Positions 34,069 through 45,688 of a stretch of DNA of 64,000 bases are shown piece after piece. Positions within the stretch are counted from its first letter, which is position 1, and every line of letters starts with the position of its first letter. The translations under genes and the position numbers were made by a program. The stretch is from contig CM072550.1 of assembly GCA_036898215.1 (NCBI GenBank), positions 12,163,501 to 12,227,500 on the forward strand, given 5' to 3'. The notes under the pieces are model-generated. The model worked only from the letters and a program-made list of their open reading frames with translations. It ran no database searches and was not told the DNA's origin. The DNA comes from Platycarya strobilacea. Its lineage: Eukaryota > Streptophyta > Magnoliopsida > Fagales > Juglandaceae.

Positions 34069-36640
34069 AATAGATCCCACTTACTTTACGGTATCTCACA
34101 TTACTTTATTATTTAAGTGTATGATCAATAAAGAAATTTAGAAATATTTTAGAGCATTGGCAACTAAAATTGGTCTAAAAGTTGAGACTTTTGGCTAATA
34201 TTCCACATTTGAACTATCTATTTAAAATTCAAAATAATAATATTATAATATTAAATATTTTAATAATAATTTATATATATATTTCTTTTATTTTACAAGT
34301 ACGTCACTCAATATAGTAATTAATAATTTAATTCTTATTTAAAATTATTATTTCTCAACTATTTTTTTTTCATTCAACCTAATTATCCAATAATAACAAT
34401 TGGGAGTATTTTTAGAGTGCTAAAATATTATTTTGGAGATTAATAGTGACTAGTCAAATTTGCAAAAAAATAATATATTTATTGAAATTTAAAAGTGGAT
34501 CTTCAAATTATTTTATCTGAAATTAGCTAGGCAATGGCATTCGGCCAGTACTCTTATAAACCATCGGAATTATGTTGCTGGCCATGGCCCACTATTGTTG
34601 TCTTCTTGCAAGTTTAAACTACTCATTTTCTAGATTAAGATGCTGTAGATATTATTTTTTATGAGTACTTTTATATTCATAAAATAATTATATAAAAGTA
34701 ATTACATAAATTGATATGTTTTTATTTAATTTATTAGATATATATTGTAATAAAAATGAATTTATAATCTGATAAAATATATCAAATTACATCAATTTAT
34801 GAGATTATTTTTATACAATTTATTTTATAAGTAGAGTATTTTTCTATTTTTATTAACTTATTATGTTGATAATTAAATTAGTCTCACATGGCTCTTGAGT
34901 ACTTTGAGTCGATCGGATGAGCTGGTTGGAGATTAATTAATAATAATGGTGAACATATATTAATAATAATGGACTCTTTATTTTTCTTCAAAATACAATA
35001 TTAATTTTTTTTTTTTATCTATTCACTTTTATATTTGAACATTCATCGACTTATCTATTTTTTCTTTATATCATCTGTATATTCTTATTTTATTCCTATT
35101 TATTCATTTAAATATTTATTTAAATATTCATTTACAACAAATCTAAAACTCATTTCGTCTTCCCCGCTCAATCAGATCTCTCACTCTCCTTCTTTCCCTC
35201 TATTCATCTCTCTCTCACCCTTCACCTGCTTCTCTGGTGCTAGCGTCCAGCAAATCGCCTAACAAATCTCCAGCGTCATCCCCAACAAATTGCCCAACGA
35301 TGAGGCCATGTTTCTTCCTCGCTCTCTTGAGTCCTCGAAAACGAAGATGGATGCGATTCAAACAAAGATTTTTGGCATCATTCAAACTCTAGCTTCGACG
35401 ATGACATGATCTGCGACGAAAGCTCCGGACATGATTTCATGATCTGCAATGAAAGCTCTGGACGAGGCCACCCATTTCGTGATTATCAAATCTATTGAGA
35501 AAGAATAAAAGCGATTAAAATATTTTTACATTCATAAACGGGATTGCACTACATGTAGCACAATCACTATAGATCATGAATGTAAAAAGTTTTTATTTTG
35601 AAGGCTCCATTGGAGCATGAATTTAATGGGGTTTAGCTATATTTTATAAAAATAGCTATTTTAAAGAGTCCATTGGGACTGCTCTTAGGCTTGTCATGAT
35701 TTTATTGAAGATATAATATTGAATTAAAAACTAATCCAATCAAGTTCTTTTGTTGTGGAGCCAAAATGCATAAAGAACTAGTGGGGAGTCTCAATTCTCA
35801 AATCTCAACTCCATTTCAAACAGAACCAAGCACTTAACAAGAAAAAAAGAAAAAAAAAAGATATCCTAGCAATTCAACGCGAGATGATATTTGCTTAAAA
35901 GTTATCCGATTCCAATCACACCTCAGAAATAATTGACCAATTGTACTTAATATTACATAATCATTCAAGGGACTACCAGCTAATTCATTAATTATTATAA
36001 TATGTACTAGGGTTTTCCTTCAATATAATTAGATCCGTTAGATATGGGATACATGTTAATTACACATTCAACGGTTCTAACTCTACTAAAAAATTTAGTC
36101 CTAGGTTTCGACTCTTTAATTTTTATATTATTTTGGGCCAGAATTTGGACCATTATTGCAGTATCCTTCCATAGGGACCTGCATAATATTATTGCAATTT
36201 TGTATGGAGTAATGATAGCTTTACTATCTAATTACTATTATTTTACTCTTTTTTTTTTAATTTTTAAATTTTTTTTCTTAATGATTAAAAAAGTGATTAT
36301 TAATAAAACTATATATATTTTTAATTTTTTTAATGACTAAGGATGTTAAAAAAATATTTAAAATAAAATAATAAAAAAATAAATACACACTTAAAATGGT
36401 AAAAAAATAGTAAATAAATGGTAAGTATATTTATCTCCATATAAAGTCTGCAATAAAGAATGCTAAAAGTCCAAATAATAAGTTAGTTACTATTTTATTT
36501 ACCTCCATATAAAATTTAAAAGAGGGAAAATGTTGTTTAAACCTATAAAATTGATCGATTGATTTTTTTTTATATAATTTTTTATTCAATGATTAAGAAA
36601 TTAATGATTAATAATTTTTTATTCAATATTTTTTTTATCA
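34069..36640 (+). repeat. Segmental duplication, copy B
   Basis: This is the direct-orientation copy of 3205-4328 plus 6998-7400, about 31 kb downstream. It lacks the hAT-like element and chromovirus remnant seen in copy A, and at 36063-36100 it preserves the uninterrupted junction (GTTCTAAC to TAGTCCTAGG). It carries its own insertion at about 34968-35687. No P450 coding sequence is next to it. It is non-coding. Confidence 0.88.
34968..35687. mobile_element. Inverted-repeat DNA element specific to copy B
   Basis: AATGGACTCTTTA (34968-34980) and its exact inverse TAAAGAGTCCATT (35662-35674) bound about 700 bp that are absent from copy A. The right outer end continues GGGACTGCTCTTA, typical of MITE-like termini. 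A clear target duplication was not found. The centre holds a moderately GC-rich segment (35150-35480) and a strong hairpin (35523-35588). The ORF at 35035-35262 has no domain. Confidence 0.68.
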
Positions 36641-38490
36641 AAATTGAAGGAATTTGATGAGTTATTATTCAAAAATCAAATTAAAAGTACTTTTATTTTA
36701 TTTTTCCCACTTTATTTTTCTCACGAGTCTAATGTAAGATTATTTTAGTATTGATTTTCCATCAAACTTATATTTTTTTTTTTATCAAATTTTGATTATT
36801 TTTTTGATAAGTAATATTAGTGCTCTAAACCAATCAAAATGTCTTCTATTTTTTTTTCGCGTGGAAGAAAGATAGATATATTAGATGAATCACGACTCCA
36901 TTAATAACATTTAAGAAGTATTAAATTTAATTAAAAAAAAATATGAATCTGAGTTTCCAGCAAATCCTTGGAAGCAAGTAGTGTTGTTTTTGCTTCATTG
37001 AATGCAAGAGACATTTTTTCAAAGGTGCATTTAATTGGCGTAGGTGGAGGTACGTACGGCAATTAAATCTAGGTAGCCAAGGTTGAGTTGATCAACCATT
37101 TCACAAGTTACATGGACTCATAGATATTTTATACAAGAGTGGCTCTCCAGCCACATATATGTAACCCCATTGGGAGTTCTGTTAGTGAAAAAACCAATTT
37201 TTTTTTTTCATGAATTTTTTTAAATGCTTTTAAAATAATGTTAAAAAAATACGACATCATTAAAATAACAAATCCTCAATCACTAATTAAAGAGACTTTG
37301 AAAATCCACATATCCCCTACATTAATAGGCCTTACTTTATGAATTTTAGATACTTTCGACAAAACCATCAAAAAGATTTTGTAATCGTGATGGCTATAAT
37401 ATAGCCGAATGGGTGTTTTTTAATTTAGCGATGATACTAGGTTTAGTTGTAATTATTACTATTAGGAGATGAGCTTAATTTTTTATGTTCAGTTTATTCG
37501 TTTGATTAATTTGTTTATATTAAGTTAAAATAATGATCTTTATCTAATGCGTTTATGTTCATTTCTGATCTTTAGTTACTTTGTTCTTTATAAATCTAAG
37601 CTTCTCTCTTATGATTATTTTTCTCAATCGAGTTTAAATAAAATCGAAGTTGCATTCAACTAGTACTTAAAAACAAAAATGACACACATGATACAATCAT
37701 TTTCACAAATCCGTTTTAAATTGGTGACCTTTTTGTAAAATAATATATATATAGAAGTATATATCATCATTTTATAGAAATATTTTAATTTAAAAAATAA
37801 TTGTGTAAAGAGTTGTAAAAAAGATTGTACGTGTATTTAGGATTGCTGCTCGTACTCGCATGTGGTGCAGGATAACTCCCTCTTTGCACCGCACATTGCA
37901 TGGGAAGGGGGTTGGGGCTTCCACCCCCACCCTAGCATCCCAGAGAGGGGGTGGAGAGGGGGGCGGATTCTCAATCAGACTTTATGTTCACTTCAAATAT
38001 AGATTATATTTCACTAAATTTAAAAATTATTTATAGGTCCCAAAAATAATCAAAAATGCATTTTTAGATCTAAGTTATAAATTTAAATTTTGTAAACATG
38101 GTTATAATTTAAAAATTATTTAGCTTTTAAATTTGCTAGTACATATTTTGTAAACAAATCTAATAAATTGTGATATATATTTTTATATGTAAAATTTTGT
38201 AAAATATAAATATAAGTATTTGTGTTTATACATATATATAATATTTATGCTTATATTATATATAAATAATATATATATATATATATATATAAGCAGCGAG
38301 GAGGGCGGCCCTCCCCACCCCTGCTAGGGAGGCTAGATGTGGGGCTGACGGGGGCTGGCTGTGGGGCCTCGCTGGCCAGTAGTACTCCTACGAGTGTTAT
38401 TACTCAATTAAGAAACATGCCGAGCAGACAATTAATCCCATTTTTAAATGATCTCCATATATTCACGTACGAAAAAAGATCAGCATATGA
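36641..38490. other. Intergenic region downstream of the KANADI gene
   Basis: The region is AT-rich with no gene. GC-rich segments near 37860-37970 and 38293-38395 form diverged inverted repeats around an AT-rich core and could be one MITE-like element. The ORF at 38339-38737 on the plus strand is the shadow of the last KANADI exon. Confidence 0.55.
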
Positions 38491-41400
38491 TCATGATGTA
38501 AATGTGCTCATGATCGTAGCTGTGTTATTACATTTAAGATCAGGGATTATGTCTTTTGAGTCCATTTGCCAATTTGGTCTTCCAAGTGTGAACTCCAGAT
38601 TAAGCAAATTAGTATTCGATGCTGACTGCATAATATTGTTGCTAGAATCATCCAACTTCATGATCATCATCTCCTTCAAGCTATCTGCATTAATATTGTG
38701 TCCATCCAGTACCTATAAATTAATCATTGAAATGTAACATTATATTAATCTATATCACATTATTAATGAAAGTACTATATATATATTATACAATAGTCCA
38801 TTAAAAATTAATGAAACATGTTTTAATATATGGTCTTGTTTTTTATGACATAATATATGACAAACATAAATGCTGCATACCTTGGCATCTTTTGCCTCGA
38901 AATCATGAAAATGTGCCAAAGCATGATTTCCTGCCCAATGACTTGATCTGCTACTATTCCCACTGCTTGTGATCTCCATTCTGGTCACGGATTTATATAT
39001 GGAGAGAATAAACAATCATATATTAGGAACAAATACAGGAACAAAAGAGAAAACTGTCTGAGCTAGGCATATATATTCACAGTGATTCAAATTTAGAGAT
39101 CAAGAAGATTAGGTATAGTGTGGTTCAGACTCCTCATCCAACACATAAAATATATAATTAAGTGAGATAGAATGTAAAATCAGAATTTGGATTAAAGACT
39201 TCTATTCTGATTTCATGTAAAAATTTGCATTGGTAAATTTGCACTAATAATATCAAGTACAACAAAATGAGCAAATTAACTCGTCTCTGATCTAGCTAAA
39301 TTAAACGTCTTCATAGAATAAATCTAGTACTTGTCACGTTAGCTTACTTAAAAGTTATTGCTTAATTTTTTTTTGTACTCTTTTTATGAATTTATAACGT
39401 GTGTCGTCACAGTAAGTACTGGTATGTTACACACGAAGCTTGTAATAACATATATAACAACTCAAATGCACAAACCAATTAATCCGTCTCCAGGTACCTT
39501 TTCATCTGATTGTCCATAAACATGCAACAAAGATTTGGATTTTTAGAGTTTCTATTTGAATTTTATGCTAGAATGGGATAGAGATAAACATATAATAAAA
39601 TAAGTCTTGCAATATTTATGATTATCCAAATCGACTTTTTGAGTAGCAAAATACTCAATAAATAGTGTAAGATCTTCTTTATATATTTATATATATATAT
39701 ATATATATATCTTTTCAGAATGTAATAAATTGTTCACAGCCATGCATGATGCAGTACTGCATGGAGTTTATAAAAGGAATGCCCAACCATAGATGAAACT
39801 TTTAATTAATAAGCTTAAGTTCAGAGCAAAAGGAATGCATGCATAGATATTACAGTCATGCCCCTAGCTTATGAGCTACGAGTTGTGGCAGTCTAATAGC
39901 CATTATATTATAGCATTGGTGCTTGAACCAATACTCTTGACTTCTAGCATTCACTGGGATCATGAATTCTTTCAAAACCTAAAGGACATCAGGCATCATG
40001 TTTCGTGTTCGGAAGAGCTCACCTAAATTCAGCCTCAACCCTACTTTGACTCTTGAGACTCTTTGCATTTATGCCTCGTTTGATCATTATATATTTTAGC
40101 TAAGATAAGATTAAGAAAAATTGTAAATAGTAGTTAGTTAATTTATGAATAATAGTAGAATTATTTGAATTAAAATATTTATAAAATTTCGAGAAATAAT
40201 AGAGAAAATGTTAAATTAAAAATATATATATAAAGTTAAAAGAGTGTTAGAATATAATTATTTAATATTATTTTTATTTTGATATTTGAAAAAATTGAAT
40301 TATTTTTTTTTTATTTGAAAATTTGTAAGATCATCATGAGATGATTTGATATATGGGAGACGCTGGGAATCGGTCCGTCCGATCCCCATTAAAAATAACC
40401 CTCTAAAAATATAATTAAAAAATCTAAAAAATACAATAAAAAATAAAATTTAGAAAACACAATAAAAAATACAATAAAAAACAAAATAAAATACAATAAA
40501 AAAATAAAATGAAGATGATTTTAAAAAGTGTTCGACCTCAACCTAGAAGGAGTCAGCGTCAGTAGCGGTGGACGATACCGCCATATCATTGTGACCGCCG
40601 GCGTTTTAGGTCCGAAACAGGTTTAAGGCTACGTGGAGCATACCGAAAGTTACCGGGGGTCGCCGTCGAAGGGGTGGAGTTGCCGAACGCCGGCAGTCAT
40701 GATGGTATGAGCGGTATCGCCCACCGCTATCAGAGTCACCGACATCCTTTTTTTAAGAGAATTAGATGGATTAATCTCCAGATTCTCTCTTGATATATAG
40801 GTTTGTAAAGTCAAACCAAGCTAAGTTGCAATTATTTACATGCACGCGAAAGAGTTATTATATTATTATTATATATTCATTTTATTCCTAAGCATATTAA
40901 AATATAAATACGTTTTATATATATAATTAGTTGATTCGATAACTTGCAATATCGATTGTACCCACTTTGTTGGACCAAAAAGACCATCTCCAATGCATTT
41001 GCTAATATTATTCATGCATGTGTATGTTGGTAGAAAAATTATTTATCAAAAACTATAAGCGCAAAAATTAATTTATAATGTTGCATAGATGCTAAAATCA
41101 TTTTTATTTCTTTATTAAGCAAATACTAGAGATATTGCAGATATAAGGTATGCAAGTCTCATGCAGATCCTTTAAAGCTAGAAAATGTGAGATTCAATAT
41201 GATAAAATAGATTTTTTTTTTAACAATATTAAATACAGTCATAATTAGATGTACTGCAACTTGATCTGCATAATTTATGAAAAAAGTAGAATTCATTATT
41301 AAAAAATAATATTGAAATACTCGGCACTTGCACTAAATATCATTTTTCTTTATTTATACAAATCTTACATTTTTCAAATGATCAGCATTTTAAAAATAAC

Positions 41401-43625
41401 CAAAACGATGGAAAGTGTAGCATGGACCATAACTTATATGATGATGATGAGAAAAAGGCAATTAGAAAAATAAAAGTTGAGATGGAAGTTGCAAAATTAA
41501 ATGCAATATAGTAGTAGTGATGCATGCACTCTCACCTTTGAGATTTTTGCAGTAGTGTCAGAATGTTTGCTTTGTGATGATGAGGAGAAGGAAGCCGGTC
41601 CATTAACCCTGACCTTGGGTTCAAAACATGATGTATATGTGTCTTCCCCTGACCTGCAATATTATTAATCATAGATAGAGCCATTGCTCTACCTTTATCA
41701 GACATCCTCCCAATAATTCACCTCTTGTACTAAGGTCCCTGATCCCCACTTTTGGAACAAACAGAAGGACCCACCCAAATAAAGCATTAATTATTATGAC
41801 ATCTTTATTTTTCCTTTTTCTTTTCCTTTAAAGAAAAAAAAAAGCTTACTTCAAAAAGTAAAATCACCCAAAACAAAAAGAAAATATAATTAGAAGGAAA
41901 AAAGAAATTTTAATTCTTTGTATCATAGCATGCATGCATATAAACGACCACAAAAAAAAAATGTAATTGCATTTTGCCTAAGAAAATTGATACCTGTAAT
42001 ATATCTCTTTAGCATTGGCTGATTAAAGTCATATTTGAAATTCTCAAAAAGAAATTATAATTTTATTCTCAAATATCACCCAAAACATAAAACACTTTAA
42101 AATTTCAAATCAATATTTTTAACTAATCATCACCTAAGCATTACTTAAATACATAAATCAATATATATAACTTTTATAAAGTTTCAAATACGACACAAAA
42201 ATCAATATAACTTTATTAAATTCATAATAAAACACAAAAATAATAGAACTTTTACAAACTTTTAAAAAAATATATCAAAAAATTATATTCAAATTATTTT
42301 TAATTTTTTAATATTAGTTTTTATTCAATTTTTTCTCTTTTATTTCTTAAAATCTAATAAAATGTATTTACTCAAACTATTAACTCATAAAATTATAAGC
42401 TATTCCAAGGTTTATAATAATGTATCATCAACTTCGACTTGTTGAATAATGCAAAAACATTGATCAAGATATAATTTTTCATATGAATAATTTTTAGTTT
42501 CTGTTGGGAAACAGTACCGAATCAAATGATAGAGTTTTGTCGCAATTGGATCAGCAATAGTCTCCAACAAAGAGAATAATAGAAGAAAATAAAAACTGAG
42601 GGACCCCTTTTGACAAATTACCTGATCCTTTGTCAGTGCTCTTCACTGTTCTATACATCTGCATGAAGACCAATGGACAAACAAAGTGAGAAAATTTTTC
42701 CACATCGCAAATATCCTTTCTTTGTCCTAATGAGCCCCTTTCATCTCCACGGCGCCCCACTACTCTACGTATCGGTAATGTCGACACGAATATAGAACAC
42801 GACAAATAAATAAATAAATAATACAAAACCAGTTTCTAAGTTCATAGAAACCGGAGATTATGGATTGAACACAGGAATCCCACCTGTAAATGACTCTTCA
42901 CGTGTGCTAGGGTTAGATCCTTCACGTTCATCAACTCTTGTACAGACTTCGGTGTTGCTCCTAGTAATAAAAGTTGGAAAAAAAAAAACAAAAGATTATC
43001 AGTACCTTTTGTGATGAAGAAGGAAAGTAAAAAGCATCAAAAGCAATTATAAACATGAATAATTACTTTCATGGCCGCCAAGAAGTTCTACTGCGTGAAC
43101 AAAATGGGCATGAAGGGTCGTAGTCCATCTCATTCTGGGAGCTCTAACGCTTCTTTTCACAGTACCTCCTGTACTCAATCTCGCGTTATTTCTCTTGAAC
43201 TGATCCCGGCCATAGGTTTGAGGTTGATGGTTGTGTTTCTGATGATAATGATGATGATGATGATGATGGTGGTTTTTTGGCAGTACTTTTGCAAGTGGGG
43301 GAGTACTCAAATGATCAGCCATTTCAAGCCCTAAGCTTAACATGGGCGCCTCAGAAAGACGAAGATTAATGTTGTTATTGTTATAAGTAGTAGTCCTGAT
43401 CATCTGATGATCTGCTGGCTGGAGGAGGAAGCCATTTTCATGGCTTAAATCGCTTTGACTGCTTCCTGAGTCTGTGGTGGTTGAGCTCCTATCACAAGAG
43501 CTGATGATCATGACTTCTTTTTTCACTTCAAAATCTGAGATCAAAGATGGAGGCCTGATCTGTAAGGAGAGGTCAGGCAAGGTTGATGGAGCTATCATTA
43601 TTGTAGGTTTTGAGCAGAGGAACAT
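38491..43625 (-). CDS. KAN4: KANADI-type GARP transcription factor, closest to KAN4/ATS
   Basis: Six exons join in frame on the minus strand: 43067-43625, 42884-42960, 42622-42658, 41536-41653, 38881-38980 and 38491-38712. Together they are 1113 bp and encode 370 residues. All introns are GT..AG. The GARP/B-motif DNA-binding domain (about residues 157-224) contains RAPRMRWTTTLHAHFVHAVE and DLTLAHVKSHLQMYRTVKST. The N-terminal PDLSLQI, the Ser-rich DRSSTTTDSGSS, an EAR-like LSLGL (residues 96-100) and the C-terminal LEFTLGRPNW are KANADI signatures. QPQTYGRDQFKR and LHAHFVHAV favour KAN4/ABERRANT TESTA SHAPE over KAN1-3. KANADI proteins are nuclear repressors of abaxial identity; KAN4 shapes the ovule integument. 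A His-rich tract (about residues 119-133) is unusual. The start at 43625 is the first ATG; MIAPS.. (residue 10) is an alternative. Confidence 0.9.
38981..41535 (-). other. Long fourth intron of the KANADI gene with repeats
   Basis: The 2555-bp intron has donor GTGAGA and acceptor GACCAG. It holds a probable Tourist-like fragment from 40072 and a GC-rich foldback sequence at 40549-40747. I see no extra exon. The other introns are 106, 225, 968 and 168 bp. Confidence 0.85.
40549..40747. repeat. GC-rich foldback (long inverted repeat) in KANADI intron 4
   Basis: The arm at about 40549-40606 (containing TAGCGGTGGACGATACCGCC) is matched inversely at about 40685-40747 (GGCAGTCATGATGGTATGAG and TATCGCCCACCGCTA). 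The arms are about 58-63 bp and the loop about 80 bp. The sequence is much more GC-rich than its surroundings. It could be the core of a MITE or foldback transposon. Confidence 0.78.
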
Positions 43626-45346
43626 GAAAATTAACTAAGGTGGTGGAGATTGGAGATCTGGGTTGGGCAAAAAGCCACTACTAAAGTACTTCTTAAACTA
43701 CTGAAAAAGAGAGATCAGGATCATGATCATGAAGATCAGAGAGTTTGGGGAAGTGATCGAGGTGGAGGCATCAGTACTAGGAATAAGTAAGTAAGAGAAA
43801 AGAAACATTCAGAAAGCAAGAAATTGGTTGCATGAAACTCCAAAGGCGATGGTGTGAGAGCTTAAAAGGAGTGATTATAGCATGAGTGCCTCATGATTTG
43901 ATCGACTATATTAAGGGAGAGTGAAGGGGCTTTTTAGTAGGATCCTTTTGGGGTTGTTAAAAAAGAAAAATATATGGCGAGAGAGAGAGAGGTGAAATAA
44001 ATTTCAGAGCTAGACTACTGGCTAGCTAGCTAGTCATTGATTTGAAAAAAGTGCAGGAAGTTCGAGAAAGGGAGCAAAAGTTTTTGGTACGAAGGTTTGA
44101 AGGAAAAGTTTTATTTTTTATTTTTTATTTTTCTTGAGAAAAAGTAAGGGCGAGAAGGATCATCAGAGTAAGTTGTGTGTGTATTTATGGGACGGTGCAG
44201 AGGAATCAGAGACGTCCTTTCCACAGATAGAGAGAAAGAGAGGTGGATCTGTTTTTCTACCTGTCTACTGTATTAGGGAATGGGAAAGAAGGTGCAGGCA
44301 GGGATGGTGGTTTCTGCTGGTAATTATAATGGTTGGAAGTCGAGAAAACAAAAGGCTAGTTAGGGTACAATTCTCTGGAATAATAATGGACTCTCTCTCT
44401 AGTCTCTCTCTCTCTCTGTCTGTCTGTACGTCAATGGAGGATGGATCGAAACCCGTAAATATAAATGCCCTTCTCTTTTTGTTTGGATGGGATTCTAGTT
44501 TTATTTTTCATTTCCCTTTTAAGTTCTTCTTGAATTGGAATATTCGCTTAATTTAATTTCCATGATCATGACGATTGACTGGATCGATGCCATGCAAAAT
44601 AATCCCTGTTCAAAGGAAGCAGCTACCTAGCTACATTCGACCATCCCCTTATGAGGGCCGTTTCGACCATCAATTGTCTTATAATTTGTTTTTACAAATG
44701 AGATAATATGAGAAAAAATTAAAAAAACTAAATAAAATGTTATTAAAATATATTTTTTAATATTATTTTTATAATAAATTTTGAAAAGATTGAATTATTT
44801 ATATATATTTGTTTATATGAGAATTTGGAAACATTTTAATAATTATATGAGATGATGAGATAAGTTAAGTTGAGAAGTTTTGTGAAAATAAATGACCAGG
44901 CCAATGTCTTGAAGCTGGCCATATAATTAATTAATTACTCCTAAAATTATCTTAATTTTACTGCAAACGTTTAATGCATATTATATGTTACTATATTATA
45001 ATTTTCATCATGATCATGACTTACTGGGAATGATCTTAAGCTTAATTTGATTCGTGACACATTATTTCATGCATTGTTCATGTGATCGTTGTGAAAATAA
45101 ACTACTGTATCCCCAAAAATTAGAAACATGACCTTCAAACCCAATCCTAGCTACGTGCTCCCCTTTTCCCCAAAAAATGTTAAACAAGATGTAGCTTGCA
45201 TGCACATACACTATAAAAAAACTTTTTATTAGTAACCAATTATTTCCTTTTAAAATGAATTTGTTTTTACAACAAATAGTAGGGATGTCAAATTGTATCA
45301 ACAGATTGTATTCATATCATGTCAAAATATGTATATTATACTATAT
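43626..45346. promoter_or_regulatory. 5' flank of the KANADI gene
   Basis: The 5' UTR and promoter of KAN4 should lie here. GA/CT-rich tracts occur at 43979-43993 and 44391-44421, of a type common near plant transcription starts. A TTGTTTTTACAAATGAGATA segment (about 44688-44890) resembles the Tourist-like MITE family but is not closed. The ORF at 44134-44556 has CT-repeat-derived low-complexity text and is not a gene. Confidence 0.5.
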
Positions 45347-45351
45347 AGATC

Positions 45352-45683
45352 TGTAAAAATTCATGAACCTAACTCATCTTATAAAATTAATTCAACAAGA
45401 GATGATTGCACATTAGTTATAAGCATTTTCAAGACCTTATCCACTGGTAATATGAGATTTATTCCTCAACACTTCTTCACGTATAGGCTAATATTTTTTT
45501 TTATTCTTATCACAAAATAAGTAGTGTAGACTCTCATTTATCTTATGATAGGCTCTGATACTATATAAAAATTTATAAACCTAACTCATCTTATAAAACC
45601 AGTTCAATAAGAGGAGATTGCACATTACTTATAAGTATGTCCAAAATTTTATCTATAAATAATATGAGATTTATTTCTCAACA
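45352..45683 (-). mobile_element. TRIM (terminal-repeat retrotransposon in miniature)
   Basis: Two 120-bp direct repeats (45352-45471 and 45564-45683) start TG or TA and end CTCAACA. They flank a 92-bp interior. The perfect 5-bp target duplication is AGATC at 45347-45351 and 45684-45688. Read on the minus strand, the repeat at 45564-45683 is the 5' LTR and is followed at once by TAGTATCAGAGC (45552-45563). This matches the TGGTATCAGAGC-type primer site for initiator methionine tRNA. No coding capacity is present. Total length is 332 bp. Confidence 0.93.
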
Positions 45684-45688
45684 AGATC

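Noticed and set aside
38339..38737. 132-codon ORF on the plus strand
   Set aside because: It is the antisense shadow of the last KANADI exon plus flanking GC-rich repeat. It has no domain.
44134..44556. 140-codon ORF upstream of KANADI
   Set aside because: It is built on GA/CT simple repeats with no family match; it lies in the KANADI 5' flank on the opposite strand.
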